Part shown: piece after piece, positions 34,983 through 43,767 of the stretch
Layout: the number at the start of each line of letters is the position of its first letter
Position numbering within the stretch: the stretch's first letter is position 1
Source: an uncultured Chthonomonas sp.
GTDB taxonomy: Bacteria > Armatimonadota > Chthonomonadetes > Chthonomonadales > CAJBBX01
Direction of reading: 5' to 3'
Assembly: GCA_903885605.1 (NCBI GenBank)
Contig: CAISJD010000158.1
Coordinates: 36,353 to 100,352 of the forward strand
DNA: 64,000 bases
Translations under genes and position numbers: made by a program
Notes under the pieces: generated by a model
Database searches by the model: none
Seen by the model: the letters and a program-made list of their open reading frames with translations, nothing else
What the model was told of the DNA's origin: nothing

Positions 34983-36278
34983 TCAGTGGCGTATGCGGGC
35001 CCAGTAGGCCTCGCGGTTGAACCTGGGGCTGTGCTCAGGAACATGGCAACCGATGCAGGCCTCCATGGCGCCCGGCCGCAGGGGCATTGTGGCATCTGCA
35101 GCGTGCGCCTTGCCCGGCCCGTGGCAACTCTCGCAACCGACATCGGCCAGCTCGGCCCGAGCGCCGGGAGCGTAGCCCCCCGCGCTGTCCAGTCCGACGA
35201 CGTGGCACGGCAGGCACTCCGGGTCGGTCTCCTGTCCCGTCCTCCGCAACGCCGCCAGCGCCCTGGCGTGACGGCTACCCAGCCAGGCGCTGTGCGCCGC
35301 CGGGTGGCACGTTGCGCAGGCCGCCGCACCCACGTATCCGGCCCCCTGCGGCAACGGCGTCCGCGGCAGCTGCTCGGCAAGGCCTTCGTCGCGCACCCGG
35401 CGCACGTAGGCGGCGTGCATCCGGCGCATCGCTGCGCTCTCCGGTATGTCGGCGCCCAGCCGCACGATGCCGCCCGATGCGCCGGGTCCCAGCCCCGCCC
35501 ACGCGATGGCCCTGCCGTTGCTGCCGGCGCAGAGCGTGCGGACGCCGCCGGTGCGGCCCGCCGCTTCGGTCTCGTGCGCGGTGACCACAAGATCAAAGCC
35601 GCCGGCCGCCCGCGCCGCCGTAACGCCGCGTTCGGCGGGACCATGGTAGAGCAGCACCCGGTAGGCGCATCCAGTCAGGGCGGCCCGACCCCGTTGGGCC
35701 GCACCAGCCGCCGGGGTGAGGCGGAAGCCCGCCGATGCCGCGTTGCGGCCGGCCAGCGCCTCGTCCAGCACCCCGACGAAGCCCACCCGTAACGCCTGCG
35801 TGCCGGCGCCGAGGGTGACGGTGGCCATCGGGTTCCCTACGGCGGCGCCGGTCGATGTCCGCACGTTGCCCGCCAGCACCGTTCCGTTGAAACGCGCCTT
35901 GAGGGAGCTGAGGTAGGCCGGGCCGAGCAGCAGGTCGCGCTCGCCGATATTCCAGATGCACGCGCCCATGGCGCCGATCATCTCGACGGCGGTCTCGGCC
36001 TTGATCTCGTCCTGGCGGCCGGCCGCCGGCGTCAGGTCGCCCTGGTCGACGAGGATCGCCTGCCGGCCCGCCCGTAGGCGCTGGATCGCCGTGGCGCGCC
36101 GGGGCATGCCGCCCATCATGGGCTCCGAGCAGCCGCAGGGCGTGAGCTGGCCGTTGGTCTCGCCGGCGACGATGATCACCGGCGCCGGGCGGGGCTTGGT
36201 GACGGCCACCGCGCCGGCCAGTCCCACCGAGGCCGCCAGCGCCGCGCAGGCGACCAGGCGCCGTCCGCCGCGGCTCAT
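34983..36278 (-). CDS. Tetraheme cytochrome c with N-terminal UshA-like domain
   Basis: 431 residues with an N-terminal signal or anchor (RRLVACAALAASVGLAGAVAV). Residues about 30-290 resemble the 5'-nucleotidase/UshA metallophosphatase fold: VAGETNGQLTPCGC, GGMPRRATAIQRLR, AILVDQGDL. The usual metal motifs (NDxHG, GNHE) are replaced by GETNGQ and IGERD, so catalysis is doubtful. The C-terminal 115 residues hold four haem-binding CxxCH motifs: CATCH (about 320), CLPCH (354), CESCH (381) and CIGCH (408). This points to an exported or membrane-anchored electron-transfer protein. The start overlaps the stop of the metallo-beta-lactamase gene (ATGA). Confidence 0.86.
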   Translation of the reverse strand: MSRGGRRLVACAALAASVGLAGAVAVTKPRPAPVIIVAGETNGQLTPCGCSEPMMGGMPRRATAIQRLRAGRQAILVDQGDLTPAAGRQDEIKAETAVEMIGAMGACIWNIGERDLLLGPAYLSSLKARFNGTVLAGNVRTSTGAAVGNPMATVTLGAGTQALRVGFVGVLDEALAGRNAASAGFRLTPAAGAAQRGRAALTGCAYRVLLYHGPAERGVTAARAAGGFDLVVTAHETEAAGRTGGVRTLCAGSNGRAIAWAGLGPGASGGIVRLGADIPESAAMRRMHAAYVRRVRDEGLAEQLPRTPLPQGAGYVGAAACATCHPAAHSAWLGSRHARALAALRRTGQETDPECLPCHVVGLDSAGGYAPGARAELADVGCESCHGPGKAHAADATMPLRPGAMEACIGCHVPEHSPRFNREAYWARIRH

Positions 36279-37189
36279 GGCGTGGCCCCTGAAGCGGCGC
36301 GGCCACGCTGGGTGGCGAGGGTGAGGCGTGTGCCGTCGGTGCGGACCGAGACGTTTCCGTTGCGGTCCGTGCGATAGACCTGCGCACCGCACTGCCGCAA
36401 GGCCGTCAGGACGGTGGGATGCGGATGCCCGTAGCGGTTCCGCCTGCCCACGGAGATCACGGCGTATGCGGGCCGCACCGCGTTGAGCCAGGCCTCGGTG
36501 GACGCCGACCTGCTGCCGTGGTGCGAGACCTTCAGCACGTCGGACCGAACGGGCAGGCCGGACTGCAGCATATCGCGCTCTGCCTCGCCCTCGGCGTCGG
36601 CCTCCATCAGGATGCTCCGTGTGCCGTAGGTGAGCCGAAGGACGAGGCTCCGGTTGTTGTCGGTCGCCTCGTCACCGTCGGTGCGCTCGGTCGACGGGTT
36701 GAGCACCTGGAGGCGAACCTTCGGGCCGAGCTGCACGGTCTGGCCGCGGCTCAGCCACCGCAGGCGCACCGAGGCGTCGGGTTTCCTGCGGCTCGCAACG
36801 GCGGCAGCGGCGTCCTCGGGTTGGCCGGCCACCGGCGCCGGGAGCAGCAGCGACTTCGGCGACAAGAGGCCCAGCAGCGACTCCGCTCCGCCGGCGTGGT
36901 CATCGTCGGAGTGCGTGACGAGGAGGCCGTCGAGGCGGCTGACCCCCAGCGAACGGAGGTGTGGAGCTACGACGCTCCGGCTGAGGTCTGAGTTGCTGGT
37001 CGATCGGCCGGTGTCGACAGCCAGCGTCAGGCCGTTCGGCGTCCGCACCACGGCGGCGTCTCCCTGACCGACGTCCAGGAACGTCACCGAAAGCATCCCG
37101 TCTGCGGCGGGCGGCCGGTTGGCTACCATCACGGCGGCTCCAGCGGCGGCCATGGCGGCAGCGGCTGGCAGCAAGCGCCTCGGGTTCAT
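36275..37189 (-). CDS. ComEC-type metallo-beta-lactamase domain protein
   Basis: 304 residues with an N-terminal hydrophobic signal (LLPAAAAMAAAGAAVMVAN). The metallo-beta-lactamase core is clear: VTFLDVGQGDAAVV, THSDDDHAGG, LKVSHHGSRS, and the ComEC-like end SVGRRNRYGHPHP. In most ComEC proteins this domain is fused to the membrane channel; here it is encoded separately, overlapping the channel gene by 4 bases. AGGAGG lies 8 bases before ATG 37189 (ATG 37195 is too close). It would probably act on DNA during uptake, either as nuclease or structural partner. Confidence 0.88.
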   Translation of the reverse strand: MNPRRLLPAAAAMAAAGAAVMVANRPPAADGMLSVTFLDVGQGDAAVVRTPNGLTLAVDTGRSTSNSDLSRSVVAPHLRSLGVSRLDGLLVTHSDDDHAGGAESLLGLLSPKSLLLPAPVAGQPEDAAAAVASRRKPDASVRLRWLSRGQTVQLGPKVRLQVLNPSTERTDGDEATDNNRSLVLRLTYGTRSILMEADAEGEAERDMLQSGLPVRSDVLKVSHHGSRSASTEAWLNAVRPAYAVISVGRRNRYGHPHPTVLTALRQCGAQVYRTDRNGNVSVRTDGTRLTLATQRGRAASGATP

Positions 37190-38745
37190 GCGCATCTCCT
37201 CCTGAGCCGCAGCAGGACGGCCGCCAGTCCTGCGTAGTATAGCGCCACCTGCCACCACGGCGGGCTCGCCAATGCCGCTGAGCCCATGGGCAGGCGCGAG
37301 GCCCAGTCAGCGACCCCGATGGCGCAGGCCGACATGGGGCCGAGGGTTGCCCACGCCACCCACGCCGCCAGGCCCGGCGCCGCCAGCGAGACGGCCCAGA
37401 GGGCCATGCCACCCACCAGCATAGCCGATGCGATGGGGATCAGCAGCAGGTTGGCGACGGTGCCCGTGAGCGAGACGCCGTTGAAGTGCAATGCCGCCAG
37501 CGGCGCGGCGGCGAGGTTCGCCACGAGGCAGACCTTGAGCGCCGTCATGGGTTTGTCGAGAGCCGGCGCCAGCGGGTTCGGCTCCTCGGCGTCTCGGTGC
37601 AACTGGAGCCACGGAGCCGAGATCACGAGCGCCGTGACGATGGCGAACGAGAGCTGGAACCCCGGTGACTGCATCGCCATGGGCTCCGCGATCAAGATGC
37701 CCAGCGCCGCGGCCGCTATCGCGCCGGCCAGGTCCGGCTCCCTGTCAAGCATTCCGGCCGACAGGTAGACGATGGCCGTGACGGCGGCGCGGACCACGGA
37801 CGGTTGGCAGCCGGCCGCCACCGTGTAGGCGACCACCACCGCCACGACCGGCGCCCACCGGCGCCGATCCCGCAAGGTGAGAGCGACGCACAGCCAGGCC
37901 ACGGTAGTCACCAGGATGCCGACGTTCATCCCCGATGCCGCCAACAGGTGCGACGTGCCCGTGGTCCGGAACGCGTCGACGATGGGACCGGGGAGCCCCG
38001 CGCCGCCGCCGAAGACCACGCCCGCCACCAGCGCCGCGTCGACCGGCGCCAGTCGACCCGCCACGCGCTCCTCGAAGTGCTTGCGCCAGGCGATGCCGGT
38101 TCGCGCCGGCCAGGCCGCCGGGCCGGCGTCGTCCACCAGCACGATCGGTGTGCGGCGGCATGCGATGAGCGCGGCCAGACCTCTCGAACGCAGCCATGAG
38201 GTGGAACGGTCATCGTCGCCCGCGTCGCGGCGTAAGGAGCGCTCCACCCGTCCGCGTAGCTCCACGCGCATGCCGTAGAGCGCCGCCGCCGTCGACGGCA
38301 CGCTCGGGAAGCGGACCAGGACAGGCGCCCGGAAGGGCCGCCAGCGTCCCCGGCGGTCAGCCAGCTGCTCCACCTGCACGGTGAACTGGACATCATCGCC
38401 GGCGGGCTCGGCGCCACCCGCGATGCGGCCCCGGAGGGCGACGTAACCGGTCGGCGGCAGGCGTTCCGCCTCGGAGACCAGGCGCCCGTACCTGCCTGCG
38501 GCGAGGAGCCATCCCGCGGCCGTAGCGGCGGCGCATACGAGGCAGGCCGTGGCCACGATGGCTCGCGAGGGACGCAGCATGTGGGCCGCCGCTGCCAGAG
38601 CTGCGACGAGGGCAACGGCCAGGGCAGGCGTCGCCCAGACGGCGGCGCCGAGGCAGAAGCCCGCCGCGACCGGCACAAGCGGGCGCGCGCAGACGCGTGT
38701 GAGGGTATCCTGCCGACGATGCCTGAACCGGGTTCGCCTCGACAC
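37186..38745 (-). CDS. comEC: ComEC/Rec2-type DNA-uptake channel (membrane part)
   Basis: 519 residues from GTG 38745; the open frame continues upstream across the DUF192 promoter region and is rejected. An N-terminal DUF4131/OB-like region (about 75-220) is followed by the Competence domain, whose signature PIVDAFRTTGTSHLLAASGMN corresponds to the family's GLSHLLAISGLH. About ten hydrophobic segments follow to the C-terminus, which ends RLRRRCA without a metallo-beta-lactamase domain; that domain is the next gene. It probably transports single-stranded DNA. ComEA, ComGA and other competence genes are not in the window. Confidence 0.88.
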   Translation of the reverse strand: MSRRTRFRHRRQDTLTRVCARPLVPVAAGFCLGAAVWATPALAVALVAALAAAAHMLRPSRAIVATACLVCAAATAAGWLLAAGRYGRLVSEAERLPPTGYVALRGRIAGGAEPAGDDVQFTVQVEQLADRRGRWRPFRAPVLVRFPSVPSTAAALYGMRVELRGRVERSLRRDAGDDDRSTSWLRSRGLAALIACRRTPIVLVDDAGPAAWPARTGIAWRKHFEERVAGRLAPVDAALVAGVVFGGGAGLPGPIVDAFRTTGTSHLLAASGMNVGILVTTVAWLCVALTLRDRRRWAPVVAVVVAYTVAAGCQPSVVRAAVTAIVYLSAGMLDREPDLAGAIAAAALGILIAEPMAMQSPGFQLSFAIVTALVISAPWLQLHRDAEEPNPLAPALDKPMTALKVCLVANLAAAPLAALHFNGVSLTGTVANLLLIPIASAMLVGGMALWAVSLAAPGLAAWVAWATLGPMSACAIGVADWASRLPMGSAALASPPWWQVALYYAGLAAVLLRLRRRCA

Positions 38746-38780
38746 TCCCTCAGCCTTCCCGTAGCCGCGTGGTAGCCGCC

Positions 38781-39146
38781 ATGGAGGTACAGATCCACAC
38801 GGCCGCCGGATGGCGTCCAACGGGCATGAACCGGGCGACTTTGGCCGCCTCCTGGCTACGGCAGGGCGTCGGATTGCTGGGGCGTGGCCGCCTTGCACAG
38901 GGCGAGGCGTTGTGGCTGGAGCCCTGCGGCTCCGTGCATACGCTCGGCATGCGGTTTGAGCTGGATGTGGCGTTCATCGACGCATCCGGCCGCGTACTGG
39001 CCGTGACCGAGGCGTCGCCGCCGTGGCGCATCATCAAGGCGCCACCGGGCACGCGAGCCGTGCTGGAAGCGGCGGCCGGGGCACTGCGCTGCTTCGGCAT
39101 CGAGGCGGGCTGCACACTGCGTCTGGCCCCGGCTACCGGTCGCTAG
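38781..39146 (+). CDS. DUF192 protein
   Basis: 121 residues, no signal peptide. The family core CGSVHTLGMRFELDVAFID followed by RVLAVTE is intact. DUF192 proteins are common, small and uncharacterised. It starts 35 bases from the divergent comEC gene and is convergent with the TIM-barrel gene, with a 4-base overlap at the 3' ends. ATG 38781 preferred over GTG 38769. Confidence 0.88.
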   Translation: MEVQIHTAAGWRPTGMNRATLAASWLRQGVGLLGRGRLAQGEALWLEPCGSVHTLGMRFELDVAFIDASGRVLAVTEASPPWRIIKAPPGTRAVLEAAAGALRCFGIEAGCTLRLAPATGR

Positions 39147-40039
39147 CGCTTCGCGCAGAGCTCGTTGAAGAGCGCCCCGTAGCACTGCATGAAAAGGACC
39201 CCTTCGTCGGGGCGCAGGCTCGTCCCCACCTCGCAGAGAAGGTAGCCTGCGTACTTCGACCTGGCGAGCAGGCCGAAGAGCTCCCGCCAGGGGTAGTCGC
39301 TCCAGAGGTTGGTGATATGGCAGCATCGGATGTGCTTGCCCAGGAGCCGGTAGGCCTGAGCCACGCTACCGTCGGCCACGTCCGTTCCGTTCGAGTTCCA
39401 GGTGACGCCGACGTTGCGGTGGCCGCAGGCGTCCATGATGGCGCGGGCGTTGGCGGGCTTCGAGGTCTCGGGGCCATGCACCTCCATCCAGATCTCGACG
39501 CCCTGCTCCTCGCCGATGCGGCCGCACTCGGCCAGAGCCTTGCCGATCTGCTCCAGTGTCTTCTCCGGCGGGACATCCTTGGGCAAACCGTTCGGCCGCA
39601 CCTTCACGCCTCGGGCGCCCAGGTCCTTGGCCAGACCCACGAACCGTCGGCACTCATCGATGTTGCCTCGCACCGCCGCCTGGTCGGTCGAGTGGAACTC
39701 GCAAACTGAGCCGAGGCTGATCTGCCGGATGCCTGCGTCGGCGCACTTAGCCCGGACCGTGGCCCGTTGGGCGGCGTTGAGCGACGGCTCGACGCCGTGC
39801 GCGTGGGTGGTGCGGAACTCCACGCCCGTCAGGCCAGCTCCCTTGCAGCAGCGAAGCAGCGTGTCCAGGTCCCAATCTTTCGCGATGTTGTAGGTAACGA
39901 GCCCCAGGTGCATGGTGGACGATCTCCTCTGTGGAAGCGCAACACCGGGCGTCCCGGCGAGGCACGCGGCGCCCAGACCGGCCGCCAGTAGTCCGCGGCG
40001 GCTGAGGCTGACGTCGATGCTGTCGGGAAGTGAGCTCAC
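39143..40039 (-). CDS. Tat-exported sugar-phosphate isomerase/epimerase-like TIM-barrel protein
   Basis: 298 residues from GTG 40039, which has GGAGG seven bases upstream. A twin-arginine signal, SRRGLLAAGLGAACLAG, is followed by an AP-endonuclease-2/xylose-isomerase-like barrel: LGLVTYNIAKDWDLDTLL, GVEFRTTHAHGVEP, IWMEVHGPETSKP (metal-binding Glu), VGVTWNSNGTDV, RCCHITNL (metal-binding His) and a final CEVGTS. Members often act on carbohydrates, but the substrate cannot be inferred. Confidence 0.85.
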   Translation of the reverse strand: MSSLPDSIDVSLSRRGLLAAGLGAACLAGTPGVALPQRRSSTMHLGLVTYNIAKDWDLDTLLRCCKGAGLTGVEFRTTHAHGVEPSLNAAQRATVRAKCADAGIRQISLGSVCEFHSTDQAAVRGNIDECRRFVGLAKDLGARGVKVRPNGLPKDVPPEKTLEQIGKALAECGRIGEEQGVEIWMEVHGPETSKPANARAIMDACGHRNVGVTWNSNGTDVADGSVAQAYRLLGKHIRCCHITNLWSDYPWRELFGLLARSKYAGYLLCEVGTSLRPDEGVLFMQCYGALFNELCAKR

Positions 40040-40144
40040 GGCAATGCCTCCAGTGTTCGGCGGCACGACCGGTCCGCCCGGCGCGCCCGAACATAGGTTC
40101 GCGCCCACTCCTCCCAGTTCCTCCGACAGCCGACGCACAACAAA

Positions 40145-40177
40145 GCGGGCCGGCTCCCGAAGTGGAGGCCGGCCCGC
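40145..40177 (-). terminator. Terminator of the ECF sigma gene
   Basis: A perfect 10-bp stem GCGGGCCGGC/GCCGGCCCGC (40145-40154 with 40168-40177) around a 13-base loop lies 32 bases after the sigma stop. On the minus strand it is followed by TTTGTTGTG, so it is a reasonable intrinsic terminator. Confidence 0.7.
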
Positions 40178-40208
40178 AAGGGTCCGTCAGTCGTGCGCGA
40201 CGCTTGGG

Positions 40209-40826
40209 TCAGGCGGCGGCCTGGGCGATCACCAGTTCGCGGTTGCGGCGGCGTACCGGCCCCTGCATCAGCCTGCGCAGGAGCACGCGGCCGCGGTGGA
40301 TGCGGCTCCGCACCGTGCCGATGCTGGTACCCATGCGGGCGGCGATCTCCTCGTAGCTCAGGTCCTCCACGTCGCAGAGGAGCACCGCGCGGCGGAACTC
40401 GACCGGGAGGGCCGCCAGCGCGTTCTGCAGGCGCTCGTCCATGATGCCTCGCATGAGGATGTCCTCGGGGTTGCTGTCGGGCGAGGCTATCTCGGGCACG
40501 AACTCGTCGTCGCCGTCGCTGTTCCATGCGCCCCTGTCCAGCGAGACGGGCTGGAGCTTGGGCTTGCGCCGCAGGGTATCGACGAACAGGTTGCTCAGGA
40601 TCCGGAAGAACCAGTTCTCGAACGGCAGGCTGCGGTCGTATTTGTCAAACGAGCGGTAGGCTCGCAGGTAAGCTTCCTGGGTCAGGTCGTGCGCATCGTC
40701 GCGGCTGCTGGTCATCCGGTAGGCCATGTTGTACGCCTGGCGCTTGGTCCGCTGCATCAGCGCCTCGAACTCGGCCTGGTCGTTTCGCGGGGTCACCGTC
40801 ATCGTTGCAGTTGCGCTGGCCATCAT
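40209..40826 (-). CDS. ECF-type RNA polymerase sigma factor
   Basis: 205 residues. Region 2 contains DDAHDLTQEAYLRAYRSFDKY and the -10-recognition segment ENWFFRILSNLFVDTLRRK. Region 4 contains LPVEFRRAVLLCDVEDLSYEEIA with the helix-turn-helix MGTSIGTVRSRIHRGR. No anti-sigma gene is adjacent: a terminator follows at once and TetR precedes. The first two codons are both ATG; GGAGG upstream fits either. It is transcribed on the same strand as the TetR gene with 63 bases between them. Confidence 0.94.
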   Translation of the reverse strand: MMASATATMTVTPRNDQAEFEALMQRTKRQAYNMAYRMTSSRDDAHDLTQEAYLRAYRSFDKYDRSLPFENWFFRILSNLFVDTLRRKPKLQPVSLDRGAWNSDGDDEFVPEIASPDSNPEDILMRGIMDERLQNALAALPVEFRRAVLLCDVEDLSYEEIAARMGTSIGTVRSRIHRGRVLLRRLMQGPVRRRNRELVIAQAAA

Positions 40827-40889
40827 GTCTCCTCCGTACGCGGGTCGGAGAGTCAGTACCGACCGGTCCTAACTGATTAGACGTGCTAA

Positions 40890-41510
40890 CTATTGCACGG
40901 GTTGCACCACCGGGGTGCGTTCCATGGCGCCCTCGGGCGCCCGAAGCAGGCGCATGAGAGCCTGAAGGGTCAAGGCCGCTGACTGGCACGACCTGTTGCA
41001 CTTTGATATGAGCTGGACGCCCTGGGCCGTCTGCACCATGAGTGCGGCGGCGGTCCGGGGAGTGATGTCGCTCCGGACTGCGCCGGAGGCCTGCGCCTCG
41101 GCGACGACCGTGGCCAGGCGCTCCGTCATAGACTCGAACATGCCGCTCAGGTAGCACCGAAGCCGCTCGCTGTGCTCGGACATCTCCGCCGCCAGGTTGC
41201 CGAACGGGCATCCCAACTGCGCCACGGTGCGCTGTCCGGCCAGCAGGCTGAGCATGGAGTGCAGGCGATCCGTCGCCGGCACGTCCCGGCAGAGCAGCGT
41301 CGACAGGACCACCGCCTCGAAGTCGCCGCGGTGGCTTTCCAGCACGGCGATGCCTACGTCTTCCTTGGTAGGGAAGTGGTAGTAGACGTTGCTCTTGCTG
41401 ACACCTGCGGTGGCGGCGATCTGCTCCATGCTCGAGCCTCGGTAGCCCTGCTTGTGGAGCAGTTCCCTCGCCGCCGCTACGACCCTGTCTCGGTTGCCTG
41501 TGGTGACCAT
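40890..41510 (-). CDS. TetR/AcrR-family transcriptional regulator
   Basis: 206 residues. The N-terminal helix-turn-helix SMEQIAATAGVSKSNVYYHFPTKEDV (about 27-52, here quoted in part as MEQIAATAGVSKSNVYYHF) is typical. The C-terminal domain has AQLGCPFGNLAAEMSEHSE and a Cys-containing end, resembling the subgroup that regulates efflux or metabolism. No transporter is divergent from it; the nearest genes are a sigma factor and a secreted protein. Its own promoter and a palindrome are at 41552-41580. Confidence 0.92.
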   Translation of the reverse strand: MVTTGNRDRVVAAARELLHKQGYRGSSMEQIAATAGVSKSNVYYHFPTKEDVGIAVLESHRGDFEAVVLSTLLCRDVPATDRLHSMLSLLAGQRTVAQLGCPFGNLAAEMSEHSERLRCYLSGMFESMTERLATVVAEAQASGAVRSDITPRTAAALMVQTAQGVQLISKCNRSCQSAALTLQALMRLLRAPEGAMERTPVVQPVQ

Positions 41511-41551
41511 GCTTGCCGCCTTGGTGTAGGACTAGGGAGTTCTACGCCGCC

Positions 41552-41580
41552 ATTATGTAGCATGGCTAACCATCTGTCAA
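41552..41580 (-). promoter_or_regulatory. TetR gene promoter with spacer palindrome
   Basis: On the minus strand, TTGACA (plus 41575-41580), a 17-base spacer and CATAAT (41552-41557) form a near-consensus promoter. The spacer holds TAGC-ATG-GCTA (41558-41568), a palindrome well placed for autorepression by TetR. Confidence 0.65.
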
Positions 41581-41679
41581 GCCGCGGAGGCCGATTTTGG
41601 GTCGATCTTCGGAAGTTCGGGTCACTGGGAACCGGAAGGCTGTGCGCCCGGCCGCCCGCGGCTCGTGGGCGAGGTCAGA

Positions 41680-41685
41680 TATAAT
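41680..41685 (+). promoter_or_regulatory. Consensus -10 element before the secreted protein gene
   Basis: TATAAT at 41680-41685, 47 bases before the start codon. No -35 of good quality is at the expected distance, so an activator or an alternative mode may be needed. Confidence 0.4.
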
Positions 41686-41731
41686 GGTGGCGGCGGCTTG
41701 GATGGAAGATACGGCCGCTGGGAGGTCCCGG

Positions 41732-42355
41732 ATGAAGGTGCGGTGGAGCGTTACGGTCCTGGCGGTCGTGCTGCTGGGTTGCCTTGGGTGCCGTGGTGCG
41801 TGGGCGCAGGATGCGCAGCGCGAGACCGGCGCCATCCTCGATGCCGTCAACGATATCGACAAGCTCAGGGTGATCATGCCCCTGAAGCTCAGCGGCTCGC
41901 AGATCGACAAGATCGTGGAAGCGATCGTCAAGGGGCGCGCGGCCTTCAACAAGGAGATCGAGCAGGCCGCAACTCAGCCTCCCGCCAGGATGGCGGACGA
42001 GATCAGGCGCGTGAAGGCGTCAGCCCTCACCGGCGCGCCCATACCGAAGGACTTCGACGACCGCATCAAGAAGATGCAGGACGCGTTCCTTGAGAAGCGC
42101 AAGTCCGCCGAGAACACGGCGCTCAAGTCGCTGTCAGACGCGGCCCGCGCCGTGCTCACTCCTGCGCAGATCAAGTCGGCGGCGGACAGCGCCAAGTCCG
42201 CCGCCGAAGAGCTGGCCGGCGGATCCCCGCTAAAGGGCACCGAAGCGCAGTGGTTCAACTACTACGTCCTGAACGTGCTGATCCGATACGATCGCATTGA
42301 CGTGCTGCTTGCCGAGGTGAAGGCGGCAGGCGCCAAAGAGACGGTCTCCAAGTAG
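41732..42355 (+). CDS. Secreted protein of unknown function
   Basis: 207 residues from ATG 41732, six bases after GGGAGG (41720-41725). A signal peptide (VTVLAVVLLGCLGCRGAWAQ) is clear; a Cys at the lipobox-like position LLGC allows a lipoprotein. The rest is charged and helical (for example IDKIVEAIVKGRAAFNKEIEQ is amphipathic) with no recognised domain. It precedes the MFS gene by 46 bases. Confidence 0.65.
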   Translation: MKVRWSVTVLAVVLLGCLGCRGAWAQDAQRETGAILDAVNDIDKLRVIMPLKLSGSQIDKIVEAIVKGRAAFNKEIEQAATQPPARMADEIRRVKASALTGAPIPKDFDDRIKKMQDAFLEKRKSAENTALKSLSDAARAVLTPAQIKSAADSAKSAAEELAGGSPLKGTEAQWFNYYVLNVLIRYDRIDVLLAEVKAAGAKETVSK

Positions 42356-42401
42356 GCCGGGTGCGACAACCCAGGCCGAGAGCCTTCCTTGGGCGCCGGG
42401 T

Positions 42402-43718
42402 GTGAGCTGCTCGCCGGGCGCTGAGGGCCGCGCCTACGCTCATCGGCATGCGCGGTGGAACTTCGCCGTGCTGCTTGCCGATGCGTGCGCCTTCATGGGC
42501 GGCGTAGCGTTCTTCGACGGCAGCACTGTCTACCCGGTGCTGCTGGCGCGCCTGGGGGCCGGCGATGCCCTCATCGGGTTCACACGCCTCGTCCAGACGC
42601 TGGGATACACGCTGCCCGCCCTGGTCGGGTCGCACTACATCCACGGGATGCGCTACCACAAGCCCTACCTGCTCTGGACCTGCGCCATCGGCCGGGTGCT
42701 GCTTCTCACTCTGCCGCCGGCCCTCCTCCTGGGCGGCCTGCATCCCTCGCCGCTGATCCTGGTCTGGGTGGTGGCCTCCACCGGCCTCTTCTGGCTGCTG
42801 GACGGGGCCTGCGCGGTCTCGTGGTTCGATATCGTGGCCAAGTGCATCTATGAGCGCGTACGCGGCCGCTTCTTCGGCGTGATGCAGAGCATCGGTGGCC
42901 TCTTCGCCATCGGCGCGGGCCTCCTGGTCCAGGCCATCCTGGCCCCTCGGGGGTTGCCCTACCCGGCCAACTTCGCCCTCCTTGCCGCCCTCTGGTGCGT
43001 CGGCGCGCTGCTTTCGCAGCTCTTCCTGGCCATGATCCGTGAGCCGGCAGGCGATGTCGATGAAGAGGCGGACAAGCCCGGCCTGGCCCAGTACCTGCGG
43101 CAGATCGGGCCGCTGTTCCGGACCTACCCGCGGCTGCGCCGTCTCGTCGCGGCTCGCGTCCTTCTGGACGGCGCTTACATGGCGGCCCCGTTTTACGTGC
43201 TTTTCGCCCAGCGGAGCCTCCATGCCGACCTCCGTACCGTCGGGCTCTACACCATGCTGCTCAGCGCCGGCAGGCTGGCCGCAGGCCCGTTCTGGGGCTG
43301 GCTGGCCGACCGGATCGGCCCGGGCTTCGCGGTGCGGTGGGTGGCCGTGGCGGTCGTGGCGGCGCCGTTGGCGGCGCTGGGCGCGGCCTACGGGCTCCCA
43401 TGGCTCATGCCTGCGGTCTTCGTCCTGATGGGCGCCACGGGCGACGGGCTCTGGATGGTCCTCTCCACGGCGCTGCTCGAGAGCGTGGAGGCGCGCGACC
43501 GTCCCCTGGCCATCGGCGTGGCGACCATGTGCCAGACACCCAGCGCCGTCTACGGGCCCATCGGGGGCCTCCTGACGCAGTCCACGAGCTACCCCACTGT
43601 CTTTGCGCTCTCCGCCGTGGCAGGGCTTGTCGGTTCGGTGGCGGCCTGGCGGATCGGCGCCAACCAACTCGCGGTCGCCCATACCGCACAGGAAACCGAA
43701 CCGGCGGCGGCGAACTAG
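42402..43718 (+). CDS. MFS transporter
   Basis: 438 residues from GTG 42402, with about twelve hydrophobic segments. WLADRIGPGFAVRW between helices 8-9 resembles MFS motif A, and the first half has ERVRGRFFGVMQSIGG. No substrate is deducible. Its position directly before two secreted glycan-active genes (49 bases) suggests uptake of a degradation product, which is only an inference from order. Confidence 0.87.
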   Translation: MSCSPGAEGRAYAHRHARWNFAVLLADACAFMGGVAFFDGSTVYPVLLARLGAGDALIGFTRLVQTLGYTLPALVGSHYIHGMRYHKPYLLWTCAIGRVLLLTLPPALLLGGLHPSPLILVWVVASTGLFWLLDGACAVSWFDIVAKCIYERVRGRFFGVMQSIGGLFAIGAGLLVQAILAPRGLPYPANFALLAALWCVGALLSQLFLAMIREPAGDVDEEADKPGLAQYLRQIGPLFRTYPRLRRLVAARVLLDGAYMAAPFYVLFAQRSLHADLRTVGLYTMLLSAGRLAAGPFWGWLADRIGPGFAVRWVAVAVVAAPLAALGAAYGLPWLMPAVFVLMGATGDGLWMVLSTALLESVEARDRPLAIGVATMCQTPSAVYGPIGGLLTQSTSYPTVFALSAVAGLVGSVAAWRIGANQLAVAHTAQETEPAAAN

Positions 43719-43767
43719 CTCAAGCCGCACCGGCACGCAGCCGGGCAGGCCGAAGGGGAAGCGTCCC

